Source: Thalassobius sp049116315 (lineage in GTDB: Bacteria > Pseudomonadota > Alphaproteobacteria > Rhodobacterales > Rhodobacteraceae). Taken from it: DNA of 64,000 bases. Below are positions 52,563 through 61,696 of this stretch, one piece after another. Where the stretch lies: NCBI GenBank assembly GCA_049116315.1, contig JAGDZD010000004.1, positions 434,001 to 498,000 of the forward strand, read 5' to 3'. Position 1 is the stretch's first letter, and the number at the start of each line of letters is the position of its first letter. The notes under the pieces are model-generated. The model saw only the letters and a list, made by a program, of their open reading frames with translations. It did no database searches and was not told the origin of the DNA. The position numbers and the translations under genes were made by a program.

Positions 52563-53600
52563 GTGGCGCAGAAAACTGTAAAAATTGAGGACGTTGCCCG
52601 TCAGGCCGGTGTGTCGACGGCCACGGTCAGCCGCACGCTATCCAACCCCAATCTGGTTTCAGAAAACACCCGAGATCTGGTTTTCGAGGCCATTCGAATC
52701 ACGGGATATCGCCTGAACCGGGCGGCGAGAAACCTTCGCAAACAACAGGCTGGCGCGGTTTTGATTCTTGTCAGAAATCTCGGGAATGAGTTCTTCTCGA
52801 GGATTTTGTCGGGCATCAGCGCCGGGTTCGAAGACACCGATTATTCGGTTTTGATTGCCGACACTCTGGGCATGTCAAACGTCGGCGATGTGGTTCTGGA
52901 TTACTTTTTGGATTCGCGAATCGACGGGATGATCAGCCTTGATGGCGGGATTTCTCAGGACGATTTGGACCGTTTTGAACAAAATGGCGTCGCCGATAAG
53001 ATCGTTTTTGCCTGTGAATGGGTGGAAAATGCCCCCTACCCCTCTGTGCGCAGCGACAATGGCAAAGGGGCAAAACTGGCCGTTCAGCACCTATATGAGC
53101 TTGGTCACCGCAATATCGCCGAGATTTTGGGGCCAGATGACAACGTCCTGACCCATATGCGCCACGAAGGTCTGGTCCAGGCCTGCCAAGAGCTGGGCAT
53201 CGAGCGGCGCGCTGAGTGGACCATTCCCGGCGCCTTTACGCTAGAAGCTGGATATTCTGCGGCCAAACAAATTGCCGAGATGAAAGAGCGCCCAACAGCG
53301 GTGTTCTGCGCCTGTGACCTGATGGCCTTTGGCCTGATTTCCGGCCTGCGCGAATTTGGCATATCGGTGCCCGAAGAAATGTCGGTTGTCGGCTTTGATG
53401 ACATCGAGCTGGCGGGCTATTGCGTGCCGCCATTGACGACAATCTGGCAAGACCGACGTCAGCTGGGGTTGGGGGCGGTGTCGCAGATGCTGCAACGGTT
53501 GAAAACGAATGCCGAAAAATCCAACCGGCTGGATATTGATCTTGTGGATGTCTCTTTGGTCGAACGCAGCTCAACCGCACCACCTGCAAAACAACCCTGA
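52563..53600 (+). CDS. LacI-family transcriptional repressor of the sugar operon
   Basis: A GTG start gives 345 residues: MAQKTVKIEDVARQAGVSTA opens the classic LacI helix-turn-helix and hinge (TVSRTLSNPNLVSENTR, LNRAARNLRKQQ). A periplasmic-binding-like inducer domain follows (AVLILVRNLGNEFFSRIL ... MSVVGFDDIELAGYCVPPLT). It probably represses the divergent transporter/xylosidase operon through the two operators nearby and is induced by an imported sugar. The sulfatase gene follows closely on the same strand. Confidence 0.94.
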   Translation: MAQKTVKIEDVARQAGVSTATVSRTLSNPNLVSENTRDLVFEAIRITGYRLNRAARNLRKQQAGAVLILVRNLGNEFFSRILSGISAGFEDTDYSVLIADTLGMSNVGDVVLDYFLDSRIDGMISLDGGISQDDLDRFEQNGVADKIVFACEWVENAPYPSVRSDNGKGAKLAVQHLYELGHRNIAEILGPDDNVLTHMRHEGLVQACQELGIERRAEWTIPGAFTLEAGYSAAKQIAEMKERPTAVFCACDLMAFGLISGLREFGISVPEEMSVVGFDDIELAGYCVPPLTTIWQDRRQLGLGAVSQMLQRLKTNAEKSNRLDIDLVDVSLVERSSTAPPAKQP

Positions 53601-53650
53601 CATTGCCCACCGTCAAAGCTAAGGTCGCTGAACACAGCCGGAGCTTTGTC

Positions 53651-55333
53651 GTGTCGTCGCAAAAATCACCTCAGAAAAACATCCTGTTCATCATGTTTGA
53701 CCAACTGCGTTGGGATTACCTCAGCTGCTATGGTCATGCCCACCTAAAGACACCCCACATTGACGCCTTGGCTGCCAAAGGCGTGCGTTTTGATCGCGCC
53801 TATATCCAGTCTCCGATCTGCGGCAGCTCTCGGATGAGCACCTATACCGGGCGCTATGTCCATTCCCACGGCGCCAGCTGGAACGGAATCCCGCTAAAGG
53901 TGGGCGAATTGACCATGGGGGATCACCTGCGCAGAGCAGGCTTGGGATGTTGGTTGGTTGGCAAAACCCATATGCGCGCCGACGCCGAAGGCATGGCCCG
54001 GTTGGGCCTAGAACCCGACAGCGTGATTGGGGCGCGTGTGGCCGAATGCGGATTTGACGTATTTGAGCGCGACGATGGCATGCGCCCCGAAGGCCCGGAC
54101 GGCTTTTATGACGACAAGGGCGCAGCGCGGTATAATGACCATCTGCGCAGCAAGGGCTATGAAAGCGACAATCCGTGGCATGACTTTGCCAACTCTGGCC
54201 TAGACAGCGAGGGCAACGTTCTGTCGGGCTGGTTCCTGAAAAACAGCTCTGAGGCGGCCAATATCGCAGAGCAAGACAGCGAGACGCCTTATCTGACTGA
54301 TCGCGCCATGGAATTCATCGAAAGCCAAACCGCCCCTTGGTGTTGTCATCTCTCCTATATCAAGCCGCATTGGCCCTATATCGTTCCCGAGCCTTATGCC
54401 TCGATGTATGGGCCAGATGATATTCAGCTGGTGAGGCGCGACGACCAAGAACGCACAGACACCCACCCAGTGTTGCGCGCGTTTCAGGACACCAAAATTG
54501 GCCAGACCTTTTCCCGCGCAGAGGTGCGCGAGGCTGTAATCCCTGCCTATATGGGTCTGATCAAACAGGCGGACGATCAGATGGGGCGCTTGTTTCAATG
54601 GCTGCAAGACACCGGTCGGGCTGAGGATACTATCATCGTGCTCACCAGCGATCATGGTGATTATTTGGGGGATCATTGGATGGGGGAGAAAACCTTTTTC
54701 CATGACACCGCAACCCGCATCCCTTTGATCATCTATGATCCCTCACCAGCGGCGGACACCACCCGAGGCACAGTCTGCGATGCCTTGGTGGAATCCATCG
54801 ACTTGGCCCCCACCTTTGTGGATCTGTCGGGATCCGAACCCGCCAGCCACATTCTAGAAGGTGAAAGCCTGCGCCCAATCCTGCACGGCGAGGAACCGGC
54901 CACCAGACGGGACTATGTGATCTGCGAATATGACTATTCAGCCTCGCCCATTGCCAACACGCTGGGCCAATCCACCCGCGACGCTGTGATGTTCATGATC
55001 GCCACCACCGAATGGAAAATGGTTCATTGCGAAGGCGGCTATCGCCCCTTGCTGTTTGATCTGAAAAACGATCCCGATGAGATGGTCGATCTTGGGGACA
55101 GCGACGAGCATCAAGACATCATTGCGATGCTATATGACAAATTGTTCACTTGGACCCGTCGCAGCGCACAGCGCACCACTCGCTCGGACGCGCAGCTCAA
55201 TGACATGCGGACCAAAAGTGGACGACGCGGGGTGATGCTGGGCATCTATGATGAAAACGACGCGCCGTTGGACCTAACGGTCAAATACCGGGGGCGCAAA
55301 GCAGCCAACAAAATGGATCCTCAAAAACCCTAA
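53651..55333 (+). CDS. Formylglycine-type sulfatase / phosphonate monoester hydrolase-like enzyme
   Basis: The GTG at 53651 (MSSQKSPQKNILFIMFDQLR) has CGGAG upstream and gives 560 residues; a TTG at 53603 lacks a ribosome site. CGSSR (57-61) fits the CxSxR signal for oxidation of Cys57 to formylglycine. Metal ligands include Asp17 (MFDQLRWD) and the TSDHGDYLGDHWMGEK pair. The long C-terminal end (CEYDYSASPIANTLGQ) recalls phosphonate monoester hydrolases. No signal peptide is seen, so it acts in the cytoplasm, possibly removing sulfate from imported sugars. It is co-transcribed with the LacI gene. Confidence 0.87.
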   Translation: MSSQKSPQKNILFIMFDQLRWDYLSCYGHAHLKTPHIDALAAKGVRFDRAYIQSPICGSSRMSTYTGRYVHSHGASWNGIPLKVGELTMGDHLRRAGLGCWLVGKTHMRADAEGMARLGLEPDSVIGARVAECGFDVFERDDGMRPEGPDGFYDDKGAARYNDHLRSKGYESDNPWHDFANSGLDSEGNVLSGWFLKNSSEAANIAEQDSETPYLTDRAMEFIESQTAPWCCHLSYIKPHWPYIVPEPYASMYGPDDIQLVRRDDQERTDTHPVLRAFQDTKIGQTFSRAEVREAVIPAYMGLIKQADDQMGRLFQWLQDTGRAEDTIIVLTSDHGDYLGDHWMGEKTFFHDTATRIPLIIYDPSPAADTTRGTVCDALVESIDLAPTFVDLSGSEPASHILEGESLRPILHGEEPATRRDYVICEYDYSASPIANTLGQSTRDAVMFMIATTEWKMVHCEGGYRPLLFDLKNDPDEMVDLGDSDEHQDIIAMLYDKLFTWTRRSAQRTTRSDAQLNDMRTKSGRRGVMLGIYDENDAPLDLTVKYRGRKAANKMDPQKP

Positions 55334-55375
55334 ATCCGTGAGCGGCGGCGCGCCCAGATAGATTTCCAAAGGACA

Positions 55376-55407
55376 CAACGCCGCCAACAGAACTCTGGGC
55401 GGCGTTG
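55376..55407. terminator. Bidirectional terminator between sulfatase and yceI
   Basis: CAACGCCGCC (55376-55385) and GGCGGCGTTG (55398-55407) form a perfect 10-bp stem with a 12-base loop between two converging genes. The tail ATAATTTCATT on the plus side is only moderately T-rich. Confidence 0.75.
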
Positions 55408-55438
55408 ATAATTTCATTCTGAGCACAGAAGGCCAGAT

Positions 55439-56023
55439 TTAGTTTTTGCGCGTTGCTTCCAGATCGATTGCAACGTTGATTTCGGGGCCCAACCCATAAT
55501 CAACCAAGCTGTTCATCCCAAAATCGGTGCCATCAATTTTTGCGGTGGCCGAAAACCCGGTTTTGATGGTCGAGGCATCCCAAGGCAATGCGAACTCGGC
55601 GTTCCAAACCACATCCAGCGCAACTTCGCGGCTGACCCCAACCATGGTCATATCACCATAGACAATGGCCGTTTTGTCGCCTGTTGGCTCGATCCGTGTG
55701 CTTTCAAACGTGATCTGCGGGAACTCGATCGAGTTGAGAAAATCTGCCCCCGCCATATCGCGGTCCCGCTGTTCAGAGTTGGTGTCCAAGCTGCTGGCAT
55801 CAATCACCACCGAGACAGAGCTTTTGGTCACGTCGTCTTTGTCAAAACTGATGTCACCGGACACGCCCCGGAATTGACCACGGGCATTGGCCCAGCCTGC
55901 ATGGCTGATGCTGAACACCACCCAAGTGTGGTCCTCGTGGACTTTGAATTGTTCTGCGGCGGTGGCGACTGAACCGCTGAGGATCAAAGAGGCGATCAGC
56001 GCTGTTTTTGAAAGAAAGGTCAT
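55439..56023 (-). CDS. YceI-family periplasmic lipid-binding protein
   Basis: A 194-residue exported lipocalin-like protein. The signal peptide MTFLSKTALIASLILSGSVA ends before AEQFKVHEDHTWVVFSISHAG, the family opening. The beta-barrel binds isoprenoid-like lipids or quinones. It is the second gene of a unit with the membrane protein at 56050, divergent from LysR. Its company with a glutathionyl-hydroquinone reductase nearby is consistent with quinone metabolism. Confidence 0.93.
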   Translation of the reverse strand: MTFLSKTALIASLILSGSVATAAEQFKVHEDHTWVVFSISHAGWANARGQFRGVSGDISFDKDDVTKSSVSVVIDASSLDTNSEQRDRDMAGADFLNSIEFPQITFESTRIEPTGDKTAIVYGDMTMVGVSREVALDVVWNAEFALPWDASTIKTGFSATAKIDGTDFGMNSLVDYGLGPEINVAIDLEATRKN

Positions 56024-56049
56024 ATTGGTCTCCGTTTGAGGGTAAAAGG

Positions 56050-56889
56050 TCAGAAGTTCAAAGCGGCAAGCGCAATCGCAGCACCAGCGGGCACTGCGGC
56101 GATGGCAGCAAAAACAATGGGTTGAAGGGGTTTTATCGACAATGCGGGCACCTTAAGAGCCACCAGAGGCGCCATCAAAACCACCAGCAGCATCCCAAAC
56201 GCACGGGGATCCAAATTGGTGGCAAAGCTGGCCAAGCTGACCCCCAGCACGGCCATGATCGACAAGACAGCCCAGCTGAAAGCCTGTGGAATGCGCCAGC
56301 GTTTTGACTCACCGGTTGATCCGTGGGTCCCGTTGGCAAAAAATGCGCCAAGGAACGGCAAAACCAACATCCCACCAAAGTAAGCGGCCAAACTGCCCAG
56401 CAGCTGCCCCAAACCAAGGTATCCGCTGAGCAACCCAACAACGCCAGCGGCCAGCACCATTACGAATAGGGTTGTTGGCCACAGAAACTCAGGCCGATCA
56501 GTGCGATCAACTTGTGATATCGCAAATCCCAGTGTCAGCGCCAAGGCGCCCCAGAGAAAGATCACCTCCCCCGGGATTCCCACGCCGAACCGTCGCCAGT
56601 TCAGCCATAAAACCGTGCCAAGGATCAGCGCGCCAAGCGCCAACACCCGTCCAATTGGTGGCAAGCGCGGCGCCAACGGGGCCAGCATCGACAGCAATTG
56701 CAGCAGGTAAATCAGTTTGTGTTTCGAAGAGATCGGCGGAAACGGCGGCACCCCTTGTTGAAGAAGCGCCAACCCAAGGGCCCCAAGCACAATCAGCAAT
56801 CCGCCAAACCGTGCGGTCTTGGGTGTCTGGGTCAACAGGTACACCCCAATGCCTGCCACCAGTGGCACGCCGACTAAATTCAGCAACAT
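56050..56889 (-). CDS. Polytopic membrane protein of unknown function
   Basis: The ATG at 56889 (MLLNLVGVPLVAGIGVYLL) follows AAAAGGATC and gives 279 residues with about eight or nine membrane helices. Short loops carry PFPPISSKHKLIYLLQLL and FGVGIPGEVIFLWGALAL. I do not recognise the family. It comes before yceI with a 26-bp gap and is divergent from the LysR gene, which likely regulates both. Confidence 0.7.
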   Translation of the reverse strand: MLLNLVGVPLVAGIGVYLLTQTPKTARFGGLLIVLGALGLALLQQGVPPFPPISSKHKLIYLLQLLSMLAPLAPRLPPIGRVLALGALILGTVLWLNWRRFGVGIPGEVIFLWGALALTLGFAISQVDRTDRPEFLWPTTLFVMVLAAGVVGLLSGYLGLGQLLGSLAAYFGGMLVLPFLGAFFANGTHGSTGESKRWRIPQAFSWAVLSIMAVLGVSLASFATNLDPRAFGMLLVVLMAPLVALKVPALSIKPLQPIVFAAIAAVPAGAAIALAALNF

Positions 56890-56965
56890 AACGTTGATCC
56901 TTTTGTTGTCTTGGACCCTAGCTAAGCTGCAACAAAATTTTGATAAACAGGACTGTCGTTGAAAC

Positions 56966-56980
56966 ATAATCCACACTATG
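56966..56980. promoter_or_regulatory. LysR-box candidate 1 upstream of the LysR gene
   Basis: ATAATCCACACTATG; its complement CATAGTGTGGATTAT matches the motif at 57884-57898 in 12 of 15 positions. It lies in the gap between the divergent membrane-protein and LysR genes and overlaps the upstream ATG at 56978, which supports the start at 56990. Confidence 0.55.
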
Positions 56981-56989
56981 GTGATAGTT

Positions 56990-57880
56990 ATGGATCGTAT
57001 TGACTTGATGAAAGCCTATATCGCCGTGGCCGAAAGCGGCTCGTTCACCGCAGCGGCACACCGGTTGGGGATGACGCCGCAACTGGTCAGCAAATATGTG
57101 CGCGCGCTCGAAGATCAGTTGAATGTGCAGATGTTCATCCGGTCGACCCGCAATGTCCGCCTGACCGAAACCGGCGCTGCCTATTTGGGGAAATGCACGC
57201 AGCTGCTGGAAGATTTCGAAGAGTTGACCGCCGCTGTGCGCCAAGATCACCGCGCCCCGCAGGGCAAATTGACAATTGCGGCGCCTGCCACTTATGGCGA
57301 ATTGTATCTTGCGGATTTGATCGCTGATTTTTCATTGATCTACCCAAAGGTCGAAATCGATCTGCATCTGTCAGATCGCTATGTCAGCTTGGTTGACGAA
57401 GGTTTTGACGTCGCCATTCGAATTGGATCCTTAAGCAATTCCAGCTATATAGCGCGCAAAATTGCGGAAACGAACCTCGTGTATTGCGCCAGCCCAGATT
57501 ATGTCGACCGCCACGGGATGCCGACCAACCCCAAGGACCTTGAAACGCACGCCTGTATTATCGACAGCAATTTTCGCCATGGGGGCAACTGGCCGTTTGT
57601 TGGATCAAATGGGGCGCACAGCATCGAGGTTAAGGGGCGCTTGAAAGCCAATAGCGCAAGCGCCGTGCGCCGTCTGGCGCTCAAAGGCGGCGGGATCACC
57701 CTCAGCCCGCAATATGTCGTGGGTGATGATATAGCCGCAGGCCGCCTGATCCCGATTTTGCAAAAATACTGGCCCGCCAGCATGGGGATCTATGCGGTCT
57801 ATCTGGAAAACCGCCATCTGTCGGCCAAGGTGCGGGTCTTTGTGGACTTTATGCGTAAAAATCTGCGCACACCCAATTAG
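56990..57880 (+). CDS. LysR family transcriptional regulator
   Basis: The ATG at 56990 gives MDRIDLMKAYIAVAESGSFT, the standard LysR opening, and 296 residues; the ATG at 56978 is inside a probable operator. The helix-turn-helix (1-60) and effector domain (about 88-290, with GFDVAIRIGSLSNSSYIARK) are normal. It is related to the DsdC/AaeR-type group. Shared motifs on both sides of the gene suggest that it controls itself, the YceI unit and the hydroquinone reductase unit. Confidence 0.9.
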   Translation: MDRIDLMKAYIAVAESGSFTAAAHRLGMTPQLVSKYVRALEDQLNVQMFIRSTRNVRLTETGAAYLGKCTQLLEDFEELTAAVRQDHRAPQGKLTIAAPATYGELYLADLIADFSLIYPKVEIDLHLSDRYVSLVDEGFDVAIRIGSLSNSSYIARKIAETNLVYCASPDYVDRHGMPTNPKDLETHACIIDSNFRHGGNWPFVGSNGAHSIEVKGRLKANSASAVRRLALKGGGITLSPQYVVGDDIAAGRLIPILQKYWPASMGIYAVYLENRHLSAKVRVFVDFMRKNLRTPN

Positions 57881-57883
57881 AAC

Positions 57884-57898
57884 CATAATGTGGATAGT
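57884..57898. promoter_or_regulatory. LysR-box candidate 2 upstream of the hydroquinone reductase unit
   Basis: CATAATGTGGATAGT, 12 of 15 identical to the complement of the site at 56966-56980. It sits 80 bp upstream of the next gene start, in a good position for LysR activation. Confidence 0.55.
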
Positions 57899-57977
57899 GA
57901 AACCATAAGTTCCATTATTATCAAAGCTGGGTAAACCCCTTAACTTTCTGTCAACGCCACAAGACAGGAGACGCGTG

Positions 57978-58940
57978 ATGCTGGTAGATGGAAAATGGGA
58001 TGCAGAGTGGCAACCGGTTCAGGCTGCGGATGCAAAAGGACGCTTCGTGCGTCAAACCTCTGAGTTTCGCGATTGGATCACACCGGACGGCCGCCCCGGC
58101 CCCGAAGGTCAAACCGCCCTGCCCGCCCAAGCCGGCCGGTATCACCTGATTGTGGCCTATATCTGCCCTTGGGCCTCTCGCACCTTAATGGCGCGCGCCC
58201 TCAAAGGGCTTGAAGAGGTGATCTCGGTCTCTGTCGTGGACCCTCGCTTGTCTGATCAAGGTTGGACCTTTGGCGATTTCCCCAAGGCCACTCAGCAGGA
58301 CGAGTTGATCGGGGCACGGTATATGCATCAGTTTTACAGCCACAGCGACCCCACAGTCTCGGGCCGCGCCACCGTTCCGGTGCTATGGGACAAACAGACC
58401 AACCGGATTGTGAACAATGAAAGCGCCGATATTCTGCGTATTTTGAACAGTGGGTTTGACGCGCTTGCCTCCAAGACTGTTGATCTGCGCCCCACGGCCC
58501 TGACCGACCAAATCGAAGCACTGAACGCCCAGATGTATGACAGCTTGAACAACGGCGTTTACAAAGCGGGCTTTGCCACGTCGCAATTCGCCTATGACGA
58601 GGCCAACGACGGCATTTTTGCCATGCTCAGCACCCTCGAAGAGCAGCTCTCAGATGGTCGCCCTTTTCTGCTTGGCGACAGCATAACCGAAGCAGATTTG
58701 CGCGCCTTTGTCACTTTGATCCGCTTTGACGCGGCCTATGTCGGCCTGTTCAAAACCAACCGCCGCCGCATTGCCGACCACCCAAATTTGCAACGGTTTC
58801 TCAAGACTGTCCTGGCGGTGCCTGGTATCCGTGACACGGTTCACATCGATCACATCAAGGCTGGGTACTACTCGATCAAAGCTTTGAACCCGAACGGTAT
58901 TATTCCGGCGGGTCCCGATCTTGCCGATCTGGGGTTGTGA
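57978..58940 (+). CDS. Glutathionyl-hydroquinone reductase (Xi-class GST)
   Basis: A 320-residue protein of the YqjG/ECM4 type. The ATG at 57978 follows AGGAGACGC. The catalytic cysteine is in AYICPWASRT (Cys62), with the usual long insertion RLSDQGWTFGDFP. It reduces glutathionyl-hydroquinones to hydroquinones with glutathione in the cytoplasm. It is followed within 3 bp by a ring-opening dioxygenase gene, which suggests an aromatic or quinone detoxification unit. Confidence 0.93.
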   Translation: MLVDGKWDAEWQPVQAADAKGRFVRQTSEFRDWITPDGRPGPEGQTALPAQAGRYHLIVAYICPWASRTLMARALKGLEEVISVSVVDPRLSDQGWTFGDFPKATQQDELIGARYMHQFYSHSDPTVSGRATVPVLWDKQTNRIVNNESADILRILNSGFDALASKTVDLRPTALTDQIEALNAQMYDSLNNGVYKAGFATSQFAYDEANDGIFAMLSTLEEQLSDGRPFLLGDSITEADLRAFVTLIRFDAAYVGLFKTNRRRIADHPNLQRFLKTVLAVPGIRDTVHIDHIKAGYYSIKALNPNGIIPAGPDLADLGL

Positions 58941-58943
58941 GTG

Positions 58944-59726
58944 ATGCAGCATCCCGTTTTTGTCCCTCACGGGGCGCCTGACCTGCCGCTCAGCGACATT
59001 CCAGCCGCCCAGTTCTTGCGTGATTTCTTTGCCCATCGCTCACGTCCCGCAGGGATTGTGATGATCTCAGCGCATTGGCAATCTGCCACGCTGCAACTAA
59101 CCACCGCGCCACAGTTGGACACGATTTATGATTTTGGTGGATTTGGCACAGAATTGCACCAATTGCGCTATCCGGCGCAAACCACTCCTTGGCTGATCCA
59201 AGCCACCAAACAGGCCCTGTCCTCCAACGCCATTGAGGTTGATGAGAACCCGACACGTGGATTGGATCATGGGGCATGGGTGCCATTGTTGTTGATGTTG
59301 CCCGAGGCCAAAATCCCTGTGGTTCAACTGTCATTGCCCCGGCGCGCCAGCCCGCAAGAACTGTTTGAAATCGGTCAAAGCCTTAGCGCACTGGCCGCGC
59401 AGGACATTCTGGTCATTGGTTCCGGGGCAACAACGCATAATTTGCGCTCCCTCATGCCCGAAGGGTCGCCGACACCGCAGTGGGCCACCGGGTTTGAGGC
59501 TTGGTTAGACCAACGGTTGCAGGACAAGGACTGGGCCGAGTTGTTTCAGTTTCACAGCACCAACCTTGGCCATATCTCACATCCCACCACCGAACACCTG
59601 TTGCCGCTGATGGTGATCGCCGGGCTCAGCGCAGCCCTGCCAAACGGATCTTTGCAAAAACAACATGCGTCGTTCAGCTATGGCACCATCGGCATGGCCG
59701 CCTGGGAGGTACAGGTTGCAACTTGA
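58944..59726 (+). CDS. DODA-type extradiol ring-opening dioxygenase (LigB-like)
   Basis: The ATG at 58944 gives 260 residues; a GTG three bases earlier is equally open. Zn/Fe ligand histidines are seen in FVPHGAPDLP (His9), ISAHWQSA (His43) and LDHGAWVPLLLM. The catalytic His lies near SHPTTEHLLPL. Such enzymes open catechol-like rings, or in some bacteria act on modified aromatics. It is in the LysR-controlled unit with the hydroquinone reductase, and the last 11 bp overlap the next gene. Confidence 0.9.
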   Translation: MQHPVFVPHGAPDLPLSDIPAAQFLRDFFAHRSRPAGIVMISAHWQSATLQLTTAPQLDTIYDFGGFGTELHQLRYPAQTTPWLIQATKQALSSNAIEVDENPTRGLDHGAWVPLLLMLPEAKIPVVQLSLPRRASPQELFEIGQSLSALAAQDILVIGSGATTHNLRSLMPEGSPTPQWATGFEAWLDQRLQDKDWAELFQFHSTNLGHISHPTTEHLLPLMVIAGLSAALPNGSLQKQHASFSYGTIGMAAWEVQVAT

Positions 59727-60126
59727 GTATGCCTTGGCCCTTGGACAAAGCGCCTTGAAGAACGCCCAAGATCATCGGATGCCGCCTCTGGCGATTGTGA
59801 TTTTGGATACGGGGGGCAACATTAAGTTTGCCGCAACGCAAGATGGCGCGGGGCCCCTGCGCCATCCCATCGCCTTGGCCAAGGCCAACGCCGCTGTTGG
59901 CATGGGGATGAGCACGCGAAAATTGTTCACGCTCTTTGAACAGGGCGTGTTGCCTGATCGATTCTCAGCCGCCATTTCAGCCAGCTCAGAAAACGGCTTT
60001 GCGCCGCAACCCGGTGGGGAGTTGATTGTTCACAAAGGACGCTTGCTGGGCGCAATCGGGATTTCTGGCGCGGCCTCCGATCAAGACGAGTTCATCGCAC
60101 AACAAGCGCTGCGCGATTTGGGCTAA
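59716..60126 (+). CDS. GlcG/HbpS-like (DUF336) protein
   Basis: A TTG start at 59716 has GGGAGG six bases upstream and gives 136 residues beginning MQLEYALALGQSALKNAQDH. The frame overlaps the end of the dioxygenase gene by 11 bp, so translation is coupled. The core MPPLAIVILDTGGNIKFAATQDGA and the ending GELIVHKGRLLGAIGISGAASDQDE fit the HbpS/GlcG family, which bind heme or cobalamin in some members. It closes the quinone unit; its role there is unknown. Confidence 0.87.
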   Translation: MQLEYALALGQSALKNAQDHRMPPLAIVILDTGGNIKFAATQDGAGPLRHPIALAKANAAVGMGMSTRKLFTLFEQGVLPDRFSAAISASSENGFAPQPGGELIVHKGRLLGAIGISGAASDQDEFIAQQALRDLG

Positions 60127-60328
60127 GTGGCCCGGCCCCAATCGCGACATCGGATCACCCTGCGCATCAGCTATCCGTCGCAATCTCAGCCACAGGGTGC
60201 TCCGCCCCATTCACATCCGTATTGTGAATGCGCTGACGCCCCATTTTGCATCAGGGCGAATAGAGAATTGGGTTGCCCCCACATTTCTGCGGCGCGCAAA
60301 CTACGAAAGTCTAATGATGTTTGGGTAA

Positions 60329-60418
60329 TGGCGGAGAGACAGGGATTCGAACCCTGGAGACGGTCTCCCGCCTACACACTTTCCAGGCGTGCGCCTTCGA
60401 CCACTCGGCCACCTCTCC
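60329..60418 (-). tRNA. tRNA-Ser (anticodon GGA)
   Basis: The minus strand gives a 90-nt type II tRNA. The acceptor stem is GGAGAGG paired with TCTCTCC (one G-U), the discriminator is G and CCA is encoded. The D-arm has TGGCCGAGTGGTCGAAGGC, the anticodon loop CTGGAAA reads GGA, and the T-arm is GGTTCGAATCC. The long variable arm (GCGGGAGACCGTC) marks it as serine. No integrase or att repeat is seen nearby. Confidence 0.97.
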
Positions 60419-60557
60419 GTTGGCGCATCTAATACAGGCAGATTCTGGGTGTTTGCAACCCCAATTTCAGTAATTTACGGCTATCGCGTTGTAACCTTTG
60501 CCCGCATCGAACATATTCAACAAAACACCCTCATACCAAGCAAAGCCTGACGCCAAT

Positions 60558-61688
60558 ATGACGCCCTCTCCTCGACGCACAATGCGTCCTCAACAGCATC
60601 CCCGCCCCGATCCTCGCGGCTCTCAACTCGAGCGGTTACAAACCGGGGCACTGATCATTATCGCCTTTGCTGTGGTGCTGTTTTTGCTGGTGCAGGCGCG
60701 GTTCATTCTGATTTCGTTGGCGGCGGCTATCATCTTGTTCTCGTTGACCAGTGACGCGATCAACTTTATCGCCCGCCAACGCATTGGTCCGTTTCGCATT
60801 CCAAATATCGTGGCCTCGATCACGGCGCTGTTTTTAATTGCGGCCACGCTGTTCACGCTGACGTCTATCATTCTCAGCCAAGTCAACACCGTATTGACCA
60901 CCACACTGTCATATACTGAACGCCTGCCGAGTGCGGTTGCGGCGATGTTTTCGTGGCTTGGAGATGATGTAGAGCAATCGGTGTTCAACACCGTCAGTTC
61001 GATGGATGTGTCGACCTATCTTAGCTCGGCGGCGGGACAAGCGGGCAACTTGATGTCCGCATCGGTCCTGATCACCCTGTTTGTCGGCTTTCTGTTTGCC
61101 GAACGGATCTGGTTTACGGTCAAGCTTGAGAATCTGGTGCGTGACAAAGAACATGCTCGCCGGGTCGAGCGGCTGATCACTTTGATCATCCATCGCGTGA
61201 ACTATTACCTGTTGGTGAAAACCGCCGTCAGCGCCGTCACCGGTGTGATGGTGTGGTTCTCTGCGCAGCTCTTTGGCCTAGAACTGGCCGTGGCCTTGGG
61301 CATTTTGACATTTGTGTTGAACTATATCCCCAACATCGGCTCGATTGTGGCCACGGTGCTGGTGGCGTTGGTGGCCTATGTCCAAACCGGTGAACCCGGC
61401 CCGACTGCGGCGATTTTCTTTACCGTGGGCTTTATCCAATTTGTGAACGGTTCTGTGATTGATCCGATGCTGATGGGGCGCGCGCTGCGGCTTAGCTCGT
61501 TTGGGATTATCATCAACCTGGCCTTTTGGGGCGCTGTCTGGGGCGTGGCGGGGATGTTTTTATCCGTGCCCATCATGGTGGCGATGATGATCATCTGCAG
61601 CAAAGTGCCCGCTTTGCGGCCCTTTGCGATCTTACTGTCGCGCCAAGGTCTGCCCGAAGAAGATCCACCAACAGAGCCCGCAGAATAA
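60558..61688 (+). CDS. AI-2E family transporter (PerM-like permease)
   Basis: Starting at 60558 (MTPSPRRTMRPQQHPRPDPR) gives 376 residues; the in-frame ATG at 60582 or an upstream TTG at 60498 are other options. Eight membrane helices with the family motif VALGILTFVLNYIPNIGSIV and a large loop after the third helix are present. Members are secondary transporters; only some export autoinducer-2, so the substrate is open. Confidence 0.85.
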   Translation: MTPSPRRTMRPQQHPRPDPRGSQLERLQTGALIIIAFAVVLFLLVQARFILISLAAAIILFSLTSDAINFIARQRIGPFRIPNIVASITALFLIAATLFTLTSIILSQVNTVLTTTLSYTERLPSAVAAMFSWLGDDVEQSVFNTVSSMDVSTYLSSAAGQAGNLMSASVLITLFVGFLFAERIWFTVKLENLVRDKEHARRVERLITLIIHRVNYYLLVKTAVSAVTGVMVWFSAQLFGLELAVALGILTFVLNYIPNIGSIVATVLVALVAYVQTGEPGPTAAIFFTVGFIQFVNGSVIDPMLMGRALRLSSFGIIINLAFWGAVWGVAGMFLSVPIMVAMMIICSKVPALRPFAILLSRQGLPEEDPPTEPAE

Positions 61689-61696
61689 GCCGACGC

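Noticed and set aside
60127..60557. Possible integration site or mobile element at tRNA-Ser
   Set aside because: No integrase, direct repeat of the tRNA 3' end or foreign-looking genes on either side.
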